This document shows, in pieces, positions 1 to 9,626 of a stretch of DNA of 64,000 nt. Under the pieces are notes generated by a model that was not told where the DNA came from, searched no databases, and was given only the letters and a program-made list of their open reading frames with translations. Made by a program: the position numbers and the translations under genes. This stretch comes from an uncultured Lachnospiraceae bacterium. Lineage in GTDB: Bacteria > Bacillota > Clostridia > Lachnospirales > Lachnospiraceae. The stretch's first letter is position 1, and each line of letters opens with the position of its first letter. Where the stretch lies: the NCBI GenBank assembly GCA_910584965.1, contig CAJUDZ010000005.1:62001-126000 (forward strand), written 5' to 3'.

Positions 1-184
1 GAGAAATATATTCCGTATTGGAAGTAGGTTCCAGCGGATCCTGATATTTCATCTGCGCCACGAGGAGCTGTAAAAACTGGTCTTTATCAACCGTGGAGTT
101 ATTCTTTTTCTTTTCGCTTTCCTTAATCGATACCTGGGAAGTTGTTTCCACGGGCTTACCATTTTTAATCGGTGCTATTGCCAT
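1..184 (-). CDS. flgD: FlgD, flagellar hook-capping protein (N-terminal part, runs off window)
   Basis: Only the first ~61 codons are present; the gene continues past the left edge. The protein starts MAIAPIKNGK and contains DKDQFLQLLVAQMKYQDPLEP, the conserved FlgD N-terminal block that is needed for secretion and hook assembly. FlgD caps the growing hook so that FlgE subunits can polymerise. The ATG at 184 is preceded by an AGGAGA ribosome site. It follows fliK in the same direction, the usual Firmicutes order, and is the last visible gene of the flagellar operon. The C-terminal Ig-like part cannot be judged. Confidence 0.9.
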   Translation of the reverse strand, partial: MAIAPIKNGKPVETTSQVSIKESEKKKNNSTVDKDQFLQLLVAQMKYQDPLEPTSNTEYIS

Positions 185-249
185 TTTCCATTCTCCTTTC
201 TGATTTTTAAACAGTTTATGGTCTGCGCGCAGCGCACATACCATTACTA

Positions 250-1758
250 TTATGCTGTGTAATCAACGGTATTGCCGCTTCTGGCCATCATATCCGCCGC
301 GATTTTGTCGGAATCTTCCAGATCTTCGGGAAGTTCTTCCACACCCATATCGTTCAGATTGATTCTTCTTGGTCCCTTTTTACCGTTTTTTCCTTCTCCC
401 GCATTTTCTTCTTTTCCGGAAAAATTCTGTTCAAACCGGTAATTGGCTACAGTCACTTCTACTGCTTCAACTTTGATGCCCTGTTCTTCGAACTGCGTCT
501 TCAGCTGTACCAACTGGCTTTCAATCGCCGCTTTAACCGTTTCATTCTGCGCCGTAAACTGTGCCGTAATCACGCCGTCTTTCGCCGCAATCTGTACGTT
601 TACGCTTCCAAGACTTGCGGGATGTAACTGCAATTCCATTTCCTGCACATCGCCTCTCAGATTAATTCTGATATACTCCGTAATCTGATTCATGATGTCT
701 TCCGTGCTGGTGAAGTGCTCTACCGCAGTCTGTGCAACGGCCGTTTCATTTGTAACAGGCTGCTCAACTGGCGTCTGCATCATAAAATGATTCTGAGTGC
801 TGCCTTCTCCCCTGTTTTCACCAAATGCTTCTCTGTTGTCCGACCCGGCTTCGTGTCTGCCCTGTACTTCGGAAGTCTGCGTAACTTCTTCGCGCACGCT
901 CTTGTTTGCGCCTCCGTCATCAACCTGCACTTTCACTTTCACTTCTTCGCCGTCCCGATGAATTGTTACCGCATAATCCTTCATGCCTTCCGACATCTCC
1001 GGTTTTTCCGGTTCCGTCATCAGCTCTTCCGGTACTGTCGGCGCTTCCGGTTCATTTCCTTCTTCCGCCGCCTGCGCAATCAACGCCCTCAGTTCTTCCT
1101 CAGACAGACCAAGTTCTGTCTGCAGTTCATTCAGTCCCTCAGATACCGTATTCAGAAGATTCTGAAGATGTGCATAGAGTTCTCCGTCGGTGATAATGGA
1201 AAGCTGGTCTTCACTGCCGGATATTGCCATCAGCAGCTGTTTCATGTTATCGGGGTCAAGCAGCTGTATCATACTGAGGCCTAACATTCCCATGGCTTCC
1301 AGCACTTCTTCCGGCGTAACGCCCATTTCCTCTGCAACTTCTTCCACGAGTTTTTCCCCGGCTTCCGACATGGCATCTTTCTGTTCCTCAGTCATACCGG
1401 TTTCCGACGGATTTTCTGCAGCTTCCGTCTTGTCTGCCGCGGACTGGCCTTCTGTTTCGACGTTCTGCTCCGCATCCGAAACTTTATGATCGGTTTCCGC
1501 GGATTTATCAGTTTCCGCACAGGCCGGTTTTTCATTCTCTACCGTGCTCTGCTTCACGCTTTCGGCAGCTGTATTCGACGACATCATGCGGTTTCCGGCA
1601 GCCGTTTTCACCGCCACAAGCGCTTTTGTCTGGGAATTAACACGATTCATTACCACGTCGAAGCTGTCTTTCGGCGCGTCTTCCTGTTTCATTCCGACAG
1701 CTCTGTTCACCACAGGAGCAAACGCATTCAGGTTGTTGTTCACAGGTATACCTGCCAT
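250..1758 (-). CDS. fliK: FliK, flagellar hook-length control protein
   Basis: 502 residues. The C-terminal region (about 350-445) is the recognisable Flg_hook/FliK domain, with a MELQLHPASLGSVNVQI-type motif followed by KDGVITAQFTAQNE; in the family this part triggers the export switch from hook to filament substrates. The preceding ~330 residues are long, acidic and Glu/Ala/Thr-rich, as expected for the secreted molecular ruler, and are poorly conserved. The ATG has a strong GGAGG site 7 nt upstream. A 134-bp gap to the upstream MotE-like gene holds short inverted repeats but no T-tract, so co-transcription is likely. Confidence 0.92.
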   Translation of the reverse strand: MAGIPVNNNLNAFAPVVNRAVGMKQEDAPKDSFDVVMNRVNSQTKALVAVKTAAGNRMMSSNTAAESVKQSTVENEKPACAETDKSAETDHKVSDAEQNVETEGQSAADKTEAAENPSETGMTEEQKDAMSEAGEKLVEEVAEEMGVTPEEVLEAMGMLGLSMIQLLDPDNMKQLLMAISGSEDQLSIITDGELYAHLQNLLNTVSEGLNELQTELGLSEEELRALIAQAAEEGNEPEAPTVPEELMTEPEKPEMSEGMKDYAVTIHRDGEEVKVKVQVDDGGANKSVREEVTQTSEVQGRHEAGSDNREAFGENRGEGSTQNHFMMQTPVEQPVTNETAVAQTAVEHFTSTEDIMNQITEYIRINLRGDVQEMELQLHPASLGSVNVQIAAKDGVITAQFTAQNETVKAAIESQLVQLKTQFEEQGIKVEAVEVTVANYRFEQNFSGKEENAGEGKNGKKGPRRINLNDMGVEELPEDLEDSDKIAADMMARSGNTVDYTA

Positions 1759-1894
1759 TTTCCTTCCTCCTTTCTTTTATTTTACATCCGTAAAAATTTT
1801 ACGCCTTTAAAATTTTTGTACCTGCAAAACTTTACGGAGTTCTAAAATATATATCGTAAAACTCTCCCTGTTTATGAAGAGTTTCCGACCGTAA

Positions 1895-2761
1895 TTATGA
1901 TTCCGGATCCATGATCCGCGTTACCTTTGCGGCAATTTCGGCATCCATGTTCGCCAGAATATTTCCCCTGCTCGCCGCGTTCATCTGATTCAGTATTTTA
2001 GCTACCAGATCCAGATCATTCGTCATGGATTCGAAAATCTTCGCCGCAGCCTCCGGTTCCATCGCCGCATAAGCCTGCGCGTAATCCGAAAGCTTCGCAT
2101 CCTGCTGAATCTGTGCCACCACCTGTTTATACAGGTACTCGGCATTCGTCGGGTCGATCAGTTCATAATATTTCTGATATTCCTCCGGCCCCGGTCCGTT
2201 CTCCGCATAAACGACTTCGTTATAAAATTCCGTCTGAATTCTGTCAAATTCTACCTGCTTATCTTCAAAAGTCTGAAGTCGTTCCACTTCTGCCCGAAGT
2301 TCTTCCATTTCTTCCGAATCCATACTGCTTGCGGACTGTGCCTGTGCCAGCTCCAGCTCCAGCTCTCTGATATAATCAACAGCCTCTTTCAGACTGGTAT
2401 AACCGCCGTAAGCTTCTTCGTCATCCGTTGATACGATTGACTCTGCCGGTAGAATCTTGCTCAAAACCGGCACATCTTTTAAGACAGGGGCAAGCACATT
2501 GGAACCGAAACCTCCTACATCCAGCTTTACGAGCAGGCATAAGATGCCAATCCAGATAATCACAAGGACGATCGTTATGAAAAAGGTTGATATCCCGCCT
2601 CCTTCATCCTCCAGTTCCGCCTCCTGTGCCGAAATCTCTTTTGCACGCTGCTTTGCTTCCTTCTTCTGCGCCTTCTGTTCGTCTTTTATTTTTTTGCGCT
2701 CGTCTTTGAGCCTTTTTTTCTCCGCTTTGGTATCTACCGCATCATTAAATGCCTCTGCCAT
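1895..2761 (-). CDS. MotE/YlxF-like flagellar protein with MgtE-N-like C-terminus
   Basis: About 288 residues from the ATG at 2761. A GTG at 2773 is also in frame but overlaps fliJ and has no sensible ribosome site. The order is a highly charged Lys/Glu N-terminus, one membrane helix (about residues 55-78), a coiled coil (about 120-170), and a C-terminal alpha-helical repeat resembling the intracellular N domain of MgtE (AYAAMEPEAAAKIFESM). In Firmicutes this gene (ylxF in Bacillus) sits between fliJ and fliK. Related MotE proteins act as chaperones or organisers of the flagellar motor. The role here is inferred from position and architecture. Confidence 0.8.
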   Translation of the reverse strand: MAEAFNDAVDTKAEKKRLKDERKKIKDEQKAQKKEAKQRAKEISAQEAELEDEGGGISTFFITIVLVIIWIGILCLLVKLDVGGFGSNVLAPVLKDVPVLSKILPAESIVSTDDEEAYGGYTSLKEAVDYIRELELELAQAQSASSMDSEEMEELRAEVERLQTFEDKQVEFDRIQTEFYNEVVYAENGPGPEEYQKYYELIDPTNAEYLYKQVVAQIQQDAKLSDYAQAYAAMEPEAAAKIFESMTNDLDLVAKILNQMNAASRGNILANMDAEIAAKVTRIMDPES

Positions 2762-2765
2762 CCTA

Positions 2766-3233
2766 CTAACCACGCCTTTCTATCGATTTACCCCTTTTTT
2801 GTCCATAGGTATAGCTTATCAGTTCATCTACTTCCTTGCCTTCTTTCGCGTTTTCTTCCTGCATAAACTGTTCAAACGCCTTTTCCCGCAGTCTTTCCTG
2901 TGCTTTTCGCTCCGTCATGATTTCCTGGAGCTTCTGTCTTGCTTCCTCCACCTGTAGTTCGGCTTTTTTAACATTTTCCTTCTGCGCTTCTATGTACTCC
3001 TCCATACGCGCCACCGCGTATTCATTATCCCGCAGGCTCAACACTTTTAATGAATCCATCCGAAGTCTTCTGCCTTCTTCCAGATAGTATTCTTTTCTGT
3101 CATAAAGCGTCTGCAGACGTTCCTCCTCTTCAAGCAGCTTCCGCTGTGCCTGGCCGAGCTCCATCTTCGCCTGATTTTCCATCTGGATCTTGATATTCAG
3201 GATACTCTGCATTCTGTATACGAACTTCGCCAT
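2766..3233 (-). CDS. fliJ: FliJ, flagellar export chaperone/stalk
   Basis: 155 residues, almost entirely predicted coiled coil, starting MAKFVYRMQSILNIK, the typical FliJ opening. FliJ inserts into the FliI hexamer ring and connects the ATPase to the export gate. Length and position between fliI and the ylxF-like gene are standard. A GAGGAA site lies just before the ATG. The stop codon lies 4 bp before the next gene, so translation is probably coupled. Confidence 0.9.
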   Translation of the reverse strand: MAKFVYRMQSILNIKIQMENQAKMELGQAQRKLLEEEERLQTLYDRKEYYLEEGRRLRMDSLKVLSLRDNEYAVARMEEYIEAQKENVKKAELQVEEARQKLQEIMTERKAQERLREKAFEQFMQEENAKEGKEVDELISYTYGQKRGKSIERRG

Positions 3234-3254
3234 GCTTCCTCAGCCCTTCCGCAC

Positions 3255-3300
3255 GCTCTTTTATTCTGCAAACAGCTCTTTTATTCTGCAAACAGCTCTT
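3255..3300. repeat. 20-bp tandem duplication across the fliI stop codon
   Basis: Two perfect 20-bp copies (3255-3274 and 3275-3294), followed by a 7-bp partial third copy. The second copy contains the fliI stop codon and last codons; the first lies just beyond it in the fliI-fliJ gap. This looks like a recent slippage duplication with no coding effect. Confidence 0.9.
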
Positions 3301-4588
3301 TCAGCAGTTCCAGTTCCTGTTCATAATCATATTTGCTTTCCACATCCTGCATCAGATAATCGTTCACGGCGTCAATCTTTTCGATTGCATAATCAATATT
3401 TTTGTTACTGCCGCTCTTATACGCGCCGATATTGATCAGGTCTTCCGCCTCATTATAGGTCGCCAGTACGTTTTTCAGTTTTCCGGCCGCCGCTTTATGT
3501 TCCTTCGGCACAATCTGACTCATGCAGCGGGAAATGCTCTGCAATACGTCGATCGCAGGATAATGGTTTTTATGCGCAAGCTTTCGGTTCAACATAATAT
3601 GACCGTCCAGAATGCTTCTTGCCGTATCGGTAATCGGCTCATTAAAATCATCGCCGTCTACCAATACCGTATAAAGTCCTGTAATAGAACCCCTGTCAGA
3701 ACGTCCGGCCCGTTCTAAGAGTTTGGGCATTTCGGAATAAACGCTGGGCGGATAACCTCTGGATACCGGCGGTTCCCCGCTGGCAAGGCCGATCTCCCTC
3801 TGCGCCATGGAAAAACGTGTCAGGGAATCCATCATAAGCAGTACATCCCTGCCCTGATCTCTGAAATATTCCGCGATCGCAGTTGCGGTCTGTGCCGCCT
3901 TTTTTCTTTCCAGAGCCGGTTTATCGGAAGTTGCGACGACAACAACGGAACGACGCATTCCTTCCGGTCCCAGATCCCGTTCAATAAATTCTCTTACTTC
4001 CCTGCCGCGCTCTCCAATCAACGCGATCACATTGATATCGGCTTTGGTATTTCGGGCAAACATTCCCATTAAAGTAGACTTTCCGACGCCGGAACCGGCA
4101 AAAATTCCGATTCTCTGGCCCTTTCCGATCGTCATCAGTCCGTCTACCGCCTTGACGCCAAGAGAAAGCACCTCGTCGATAATCTCCCTTTCCATCGCAT
4201 CCGGCGGGGACGCTTCGATCGGATAATTTATCATCGGACCCGCCAGTTCCATACCGTCATATCTTCCAAGTCCGTCTAATACCTGTCCTAAAAGCATATC
4301 GCTTACCGGAACGGAAAGCGGGATTCCCGTATTTTCTACCATACATCCGATGCCGATGCCTTCCGTTTTTTCATAAGGCATCAGCAGGGTCTTCTTTCCC
4401 TTGAATCCGACTACCTCCGACATGATCGGCGGCAGATTCTTATCTGCCGGAAAAACTTTACATAAATCACCAAGCTTTGCTTCCGGCCCTGCGGATTCTA
4501 TCGTAAGACCTATGACGTTTTCTACTTTTCCCTTACTTTTATAAAAAGTATAATCTGCAATTTTGCTGTATTTCGTAAAATCTACCAT
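3281..4588 (-). CDS. fliI: FliI, flagellar type III export ATPase
   Basis: 435 residues, the normal family length. Walker A GIFAGSGVGKST lies at about 161-172 and the Walker B strand DVLLMMDSLTRF near 245-256. The RGYPPSVYSEMPKLLERAGR block typical of the F1-beta/FliI family follows. It energises export of rod, hook and filament subunits with FliH and FliJ. A 20-bp tandem duplication spans the stop codon and the 3' flank, so the end of the gene has been duplicated without changing the protein. Confidence 0.96.
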   Translation of the reverse strand: MVDFTKYSKIADYTFYKSKGKVENVIGLTIESAGPEAKLGDLCKVFPADKNLPPIMSEVVGFKGKKTLLMPYEKTEGIGIGCMVENTGIPLSVPVSDMLLGQVLDGLGRYDGMELAGPMINYPIEASPPDAMEREIIDEVLSLGVKAVDGLMTIGKGQRIGIFAGSGVGKSTLMGMFARNTKADINVIALIGERGREVREFIERDLGPEGMRRSVVVVATSDKPALERKKAAQTATAIAEYFRDQGRDVLLMMDSLTRFSMAQREIGLASGEPPVSRGYPPSVYSEMPKLLERAGRSDRGSITGLYTVLVDGDDFNEPITDTARSILDGHIMLNRKLAHKNHYPAIDVLQSISRCMSQIVPKEHKAAAGKLKNVLATYNEAEDLINIGAYKSGSNKNIDYAIEKIDAVNDYLMQDVESKYDYEQELELLKELFAE

Positions 4589-4622
4589 AGTCCCCTTCTT
4601 ACACCCGGCATTTCTTCTGTCT

Positions 4623-5495
4623 TTATTTTTCGAAAGACAGCAGTTTCAGCTTTGCCGTCAGTTCTTCCAGCTGTGTTCCGACGCCGCAGTCAAAAATACC
4701 GCCGTCCGTTTCGATCATACATTCATTCTTATGCAGTGTAATATCTTCTATGACTTCAACAATGCCGCGTTCTCCTACGCTCTCTTCTGCCAATGCTTTT
4801 TTCCGGGTATTGACATAAGCATAATCATCTTTGGAAACATGCACAATAAAAGTCCTGCTACTCTCAATTTTCCGCAAAGTTGTTTCAATCAGATGCACCA
4901 GGATATTTTTTTCGTTTTCCAGTTCCACCTGAAAAACATGATTATAAACTGCCGTAATTGTGTCGATAAACTGAGGCTCCAGTTCTTCAATCAGCTGTTC
5001 GTACTCCATTTCCATTTTGGAACGCTCTTCTTCCAGCTCCCTGCGCATTCTGTCGACTTCGGACTGCGCCTTCTGATACCCCTCGTCATAACCGATTCTT
5101 CTGCCTTCTTCCGCCGCCTCCTGTTTCTCCCTCGCGGCATCCGCGCTGGCCATACGACGGATCTGTTCCGCCTCCTGCCTCGCCGCCTCCAGCTCGGCTT
5201 CCGCCTGCTCACGGAGTTCTTCCGGTGTAGGACCGGCCGACACATCTTCCGACGCCTTTAAAATGCCGCCTTCGGCGTCTTCATCATATTCCTGCGTATC
5301 GATTTTCTCTCCCGTCAGTCCGCCCATAAAGCTGCTTTCATCATACGGCTCGCCGGCCGCCAGCGCAGCGCGTCTTCTTTTATCCGCCTCCCGCTGCTCG
5401 ATTCGGCTGACAAGACGGGAATTACTGTCGATAAGACATTTATCATCATTTTCTACAACAACCCAGTTCGATTTATATACGTTCCTAGACAACAA
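4623..5495 (-). CDS. fliH: FliH, negative regulator of the FliI ATPase
   Basis: About 290 residues from a TTG at 5495. That TTG has a perfect GGAGGT site 7 nt upstream and lies inside the last codons of fliG. The longer ATG reading (5525) lacks such a site and would overlap fliG by 41 bp. The central part (about 80-170) is a long Glu/Ala/Arg coiled coil. The C-terminal region (ETTLRKIESSRTFIVHVSKDD) resembles the conserved FliH/YscL globular domain. FliH links FliI to the C-ring through FliN. The 11-bp overlap with fliG suggests translational coupling. Confidence 0.88.
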   Translation of the reverse strand: MLSRNVYKSNWVVVENDDKCLIDSNSRLVSRIEQREADKRRRAALAAGEPYDESSFMGGLTGEKIDTQEYDEDAEGGILKASEDVSAGPTPEELREQAEAELEAARQEAEQIRRMASADAAREKQEAAEEGRRIGYDEGYQKAQSEVDRMRRELEEERSKMEMEYEQLIEELEPQFIDTITAVYNHVFQVELENEKNILVHLIETTLRKIESSRTFIVHVSKDDYAYVNTRKKALAEESVGERGIVEVIEDITLHKNECMIETDGGIFDCGVGTQLEELTAKLKLLSFEK

Positions 5496-6498
5496 TTTCG
5501 TCACCTCCACCTCTGGAGATAACAATTTCCGCAGAATCTTCCAGTTTCCTGATAATATTTACGATCTTCTGCTGTGCTTCTTCTACGTCTTTCATACGAA
5601 CAGGTCCCATAAATTCCATGTCTTCCTTGATCATAACGGCAAGGCGTTTTGACAGGTTGTTGAAAATAGCGTTCTGTACTTCTTCATTGGAGCCTTTCAG
5701 CGCGATTGCAAGATCGCTGTTATCCACATCACGAAGCACACGCTGTATTGCTCTGTCGTCCAGAAGAAGGATATCTTCGAATACGAACATCTTCTTCCTG
5801 ATTTCATCAGCAAGCTCCGGTTCTTCGATTTCCAGCGTTTCCATGATATGCTTCTCTGTACCGCGGTCTACCGTATTCAAAATCTCTACAACCGCGTCGA
5901 CACCACCGACGATGGTGTAATCCTGATTTACTAAAGATGCCAGCTTGGATTCCAAAACTTTCTCCACCTCTTTGATAATATCCGGACTCGTTCTGTCCAT
6001 TATCGCAATACGCTTGGCAACATCGGCCTGCCTGTCAGGCGGCAATGCGGAGATAATAAGCGCCGACTGCGCCGCCGATAAGTATGACAGAATCAGAGCG
6101 ATCGTCTGCGGATGCTCATCCTGAATAAAGTTCAATAACTGTGAAGGATCTGTCTTTCTGACAAATTCGAACGGCTTTACCTGCAGCGACGCCGTCAGCT
6201 TGCCGATAACATCCCTCGCCTTGTCTGCGCCGAAAGATTTCTCCAGCACTTCTTTCGCATAATTGATGCCGCCTTCCGCAATATACTGCTGAGCCAGACA
6301 GACCTGATAGAACTCATCCAGCACTTCGTCCCTGACCTGCGGCGTAATCGTTCTCGTATTGGCAATTTCCAAAGTCAGCTCTTCAATCTCGTCTTCTTTT
6401 AAATGTTTAAAGATATTTGATGATTTTTCCGGTCCGAGAGCAATCAACAGGATGGCCGCTTTCTGCAGACCGGTTATTCTCTCTTCAGTTTTTGCCAT
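5485..6498 (-). CDS. fliG: FliG, flagellar motor switch protein
   Basis: 337 residues, normal length. The three armadillo-like segments are visible: N-terminal KAAILLIALGPEKSS, the middle EHPQTIALILSYL motif (the EHPQ block, about residue 128), and a C-terminal torque helix region with the charged LDDRAIQRVLRDVD motif. FliG forms the upper C-ring on FliF and contacts the stator MotA. A GGGGGT site precedes the ATG and fliF ends 5 bp upstream. Confidence 0.97.
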   Translation of the reverse strand: MAKTEERITGLQKAAILLIALGPEKSSNIFKHLKEDEIEELTLEIANTRTITPQVRDEVLDEFYQVCLAQQYIAEGGINYAKEVLEKSFGADKARDVIGKLTASLQVKPFEFVRKTDPSQLLNFIQDEHPQTIALILSYLSAAQSALIISALPPDRQADVAKRIAIMDRTSPDIIKEVEKVLESKLASLVNQDYTIVGGVDAVVEILNTVDRGTEKHIMETLEIEEPELADEIRKKMFVFEDILLLDDRAIQRVLRDVDNSDLAIALKGSNEEVQNAIFNNLSKRLAVMIKEDMEFMGPVRMKDVEEAQQKIVNIIRKLEDSAEIVISRGGGDEIVV

Positions 6499-6503
6499 CG
6501 TTT

Positions 6504-8117
6504 TTACCCCCAGTCCTCATTCAGCCAGTTACGCAGCAGATTCGCCGCCGCTTCCGGATTTTCTTCTACAAATTTACCGATCAGCTTTCTTGTCTCAGAC
6601 TCATCTTCAAATGAAATATCCTCAAGCTGTGTTTCCGGTGTTGACTGTAAAAGCGATTCGACAGAAAGTTCTTCCTCTTCTTCTTCGTGTTTCTCGCCGC
6701 GCATACTCCGAAGTACAACAAATGCCAGCAGAGCGAGAATTATAATAATCAGAACGATCTGCATAATGTCCGTTGCACTGATACCGGAACCTTCATCATC
6801 AAAGAAGACATTCTCGCTGTAAGCAACGATTGCTATATTATCGGCATTGATGCCTGTCGCCTTCGCAACGACATTGTACAAATCTTCATCGACTTCCAAT
6901 TTAGTGCGTTCCTGATTGGCCAGTTTATATTCTTCCCAGGTAACCGTATCAAGAAGCCCCTGTCTTTCAATATCCTCTTCCCGGATAACAATATGCCGTA
7001 TCATCGCAACAGAAAGTGAAGACTGTCCGTAATTAATCAGGCCGGCCGGCGTATCCGTCGTTACAATCGACTCGTTCGGCAGATATTCGCGGGATGATTC
7101 CAACGTTTCAGATCTTGAATTACTGTCATCTTCCAAAACATATGTAGTACCGTCATCGCCGTTTGAATCCGTCCCCGGCACACCGCTGACGCCGTTTTCA
7201 TTGACCTGACTGAAAGTGTCTTCACGGCTCAGCTGTCCTTCTTCCCGGCCTTCCGGTGCGGCGTAGGTATGATCCGTTCTGGAACTTGTGGAAAAATCAA
7301 GAACAAGATTCGTCGCCACTTCGATTTTATCAAATTCGTTCGTGCCAAGCAGCACCTGTTTCACTTCACTCGTAACAATCCGCTCAGCTTCCGCTTTTAC
7401 GGAAAGCTGTGCATTGGCCGTCCCCGACGCCGAATAATCGTCGTCACCGGAGAACAGCATATTTCCGTCCGCATCCATAATAACGATATTTCTGGTCGTC
7501 GGATTACCGATTCCGGTTGCAATCGCCCGCGCAAGGGATGCAGCGGTTTCCGGAGACATCTCTTCACTCAGCTCCAGCGTAACGCTCGCATAAGACTCTT
7601 TGTCGGAATCGATCAAAGTCCCCGTATTCTCTGGGATGTTCAGCGTTACCGTTGCGCTCTTGACAGCTTTCTGCGGTTCCAGCACGTTATCCTCGATATA
7701 TTTCTCCAGATAATATGTATACTGTCTCTGCTTATCGGATTCGGTCGTTGAAAAACCGCCGTTCGTCACATTTTCGATTCCGTAACCGGCCGTCCTGATG
7801 CTGTTGGAACCAAGCAGTAAAATAGCGTCGGACTGCTGCGACTTTAAAATCCGAAATTCCAGCCCGTCGTCGGAAACGGTAAAATTCAATTCCTCTTCCT
7901 GCAAAAGATCCCTGACACTTGCCGCCTCCGTCGTATCCTCACAGTTTTTCAGAAGAACATACTGCGGGCGGTTCAGCGCCGTAACCAGAATCACGATCGC
8001 CAGTATGACAGCAGAGATAACCATAACGATCAATGTCTTCTGCTTCGTCGTAAAACGGTTCCACCATTCTAATATTCGATTTCCTAACTCCTTTAACTTC
8101 TCTAACAATTTATCCAC
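6504..8117 (-). CDS. fliF: FliF, flagellar MS-ring protein
   Basis: 537 residues beginning at a GTG with AAGGAG about 10 nt upstream. There is a transmembrane helix near 28-47, then the YscJ/FliF-type ring-building domains including YYLEKYIEDNVLEP and VTLNIPE. A variable Ser/Asp-rich periplasmic loop spans about 280-340. A second membrane helix near 450-470 is followed by a short acidic cytosolic tail that binds FliG. FliF is the first basal-body structure assembled. It sits directly upstream of fliG, as in most bacteria. Confidence 0.96.
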   Translation of the reverse strand: MDKLLEKLKELGNRILEWWNRFTTKQKTLIVMVISAVILAIVILVTALNRPQYVLLKNCEDTTEAASVRDLLQEEELNFTVSDDGLEFRILKSQQSDAILLLGSNSIRTAGYGIENVTNGGFSTTESDKQRQYTYYLEKYIEDNVLEPQKAVKSATVTLNIPENTGTLIDSDKESYASVTLELSEEMSPETAASLARAIATGIGNPTTRNIVIMDADGNMLFSGDDDYSASGTANAQLSVKAEAERIVTSEVKQVLLGTNEFDKIEVATNLVLDFSTSSRTDHTYAAPEGREEGQLSREDTFSQVNENGVSGVPGTDSNGDDGTTYVLEDDSNSRSETLESSREYLPNESIVTTDTPAGLINYGQSSLSVAMIRHIVIREEDIERQGLLDTVTWEEYKLANQERTKLEVDEDLYNVVAKATGINADNIAIVAYSENVFFDDEGSGISATDIMQIVLIIIILALLAFVVLRSMRGEKHEEEEEELSVESLLQSTPETQLEDISFEDESETRKLIGKFVEENPEAAANLLRNWLNEDWG

Positions 8118-8154
8118 AGCAACTATTTCTCCTTAAGTAATCTGCCATATGCCG

Positions 8155-8481
8155 TTAAATCTGCATCTGCATAATTTCTTTATAGGCTTCTAACAGCTTA
8201 TCCCTTATGACAACAGTATACTGCAGTGCAGTCGATGCCTTCTGAAGAGCGATAGAAAGATCATGCGTATTCTCGGTTTCGCCGAGCGCCCACTTGATCT
8301 CTTCGTTCTCGGCATCGGAAAGATAACTGTTTGTCGTATTAATATTGTCAATTGCCGTATCCAGAAAATTATTAAAACTGGTATCCGTATATGTATCCGC
8401 CTTCGTCGTCGGCGCAGCTTTTGCCGCCTCCTTAATCGCTCCGGAAGATACATTATACAGCGCCGTAATATCTATAGCCAT
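8155..8481 (-). CDS. fliE: FliE, hook-basal body junction protein
   Basis: 108 residues from the ATG at 8481, which has a clear GGAGG site. A longer ATG at 8502 would place the ribosome site inside the gene. The C-terminal half (SIALQKASTALQYTVVIRDKLLEAYKE) is the conserved FliE helix that joins the MS-ring to the proximal rod. It lies between flgC and fliF, the standard order. Confidence 0.93.
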   Translation of the reverse strand: MAIDITALYNVSSGAIKEAAKAAPTTKADTYTDTSFNNFLDTAIDNINTTNSYLSDAENEEIKWALGETENTHDLSIALQKASTALQYTVVIRDKLLEAYKEIMQMQI

Positions 8482-8571
8482 TTTTCTTCCCCTCCAAATC
8501 AATTCCCTTTTACGTTAATGTTACTGTTCAATATTAGTATTCCGTCTGTTATTTATATCGTCCGGCTTTTA

Positions 8572-9018
8572 TCAGCCCTGCATGATTTCAAGACCTTTCA
8601 GCGCAATGCTCTTACTCGCCGAAAAGGCCGTTGAATTTGCTTCATAAGCACGACTCGCGTCGATCAGATTCGTCATCTCGGTTATCGTACTGACGTTCGG
8701 GTAAGTCACATATCCGTTCTCGTCCGCATCCGGATGGGAAGGATCATAAACCATTTTCATTTCCGTCCATTCATCCTCATACACGCCGGTTACTTTCACG
8801 CCGGTACCTGAATAACGGTCCCTGGCCGCATTCAGCACATGCCGAAAAGGCGTCTGCGAATTCTTTTCTTCAAAAACAACTACTTTTCTGCGGTACGGTG
8901 TACCGTCTTCCGTGCGGGTCGTATTGGCATTGGCAACATTCTCCGCAATAATATCCATACGATAGCGTTCCGCAGTCATACCCGACGCGTTAATATCAAA
9001 AGCCGTAAACATGCCCAT
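8572..9018 (-). CDS. flgC: FlgC, proximal rod protein
   Basis: 148 residues, normal length. It carries the flagellar rod signature near the N-terminus (MDIIAENVANANTTRT) and a C-terminal helix MTNLIDASRAYEANSTAF typical of rod and hook proteins. It polymerises with FlgB, FlgF and FlgG to form the rod. It starts 13 bp downstream of flgB. Confidence 0.96.
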   Translation of the reverse strand: MGMFTAFDINASGMTAERYRMDIIAENVANANTTRTEDGTPYRRKVVVFEEKNSQTPFRHVLNAARDRYSGTGVKVTGVYEDEWTEMKMVYDPSHPDADENGYVTYPNVSTITEMTNLIDASRAYEANSTAFSASKSIALKGLEIMQG

Positions 9019-9031
9019 ATCTATATCCCCC

Positions 9032-9430
9032 CTACTTCATCACTAACTGTAAGTTTTTAAATTCCTGTGTGATGCACTGATTCAATCCCTGATATGTAAC
9101 CTGATTCTTTGCCAGATAAACGCCTTCCGTATCCACGTCCACGTTATTTCCGTCAAGACGGTAGGAAAAACTCGCGTAATCCGTATAACAGATTGGAGCC
9201 AGACGGTTCGTCCTGAGATTTGCCACTTTGGAATCCATAGAAATATATTTGGAATTGCCAAGCGCCTTCGCAAGCTGTGACTGAAAGTCCACATCCTGTC
9301 TTTTATAGCCTGGCGTATCCACGTTGGATAGATTATTGCTGATCGCATCATTCCGCAGCCATGCTGCATCTGCGGCTTTGTCAAGCACATTGACATAGTC
9401 GAAAACATTCGTGTTCAATAAAGAACTCAT
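9032..9430 (-). CDS. flgB: FlgB, proximal rod protein
   Basis: 132 residues from the ATG at 9430, chosen over an in-frame GTG at 9436 because GGGGTG sits 5 nt before the ATG. It contains the rod signature NDAISNNLSNVDTPGYKRQD near residue 30, and the C-terminal motif found in FlgB. It is the first gene of the flagellar operon, preceded by a good promoter at 9520-9548. codY lies upstream, the same arrangement as the Bacillus codY-flgB junction. Confidence 0.96.
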   Translation of the reverse strand: MSSLLNTNVFDYVNVLDKAADAAWLRNDAISNNLSNVDTPGYKRQDVDFQSQLAKALGNSKYISMDSKVANLRTNRLAPICYTDYASFSYRLDGNNVDVDTEGVYLAKNQVTYQGLNQCITQEFKNLQLVMK

Positions 9431-9519
9431 AATCACACCCCATTCGTATTATTTAAAAACCCTTATATACCTGAAGCCCATCTCATGACGGACTTACTCA
9501 AGGTAAAAATCCTTAAACC

Positions 9520-9548
9520 ATTATAAATTCATTCAGCCAAAATTACAA
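9520..9548 (-). promoter_or_regulatory. Sigma-A type promoter of the flagellar operon
   Basis: Reading the minus strand, a -35 TTGTAA (9548-9543) is followed by a 17-bp spacer and a perfect -10 TATAAT (9525-9520). The predicted leader to flgB is about 85 nt. No sigma-D-like TAAA/GCCGATAT pair was seen, so vegetative control is the simpler reading. Confidence 0.75.
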
Positions 9549-9626
9549 GTCAAAAGCCAAAAAAAATATGTTCTTTCTTTAGTACTTTTGGCCCCTTACA
9601 AGGTAAAATTTGACAAAAATAAGGCA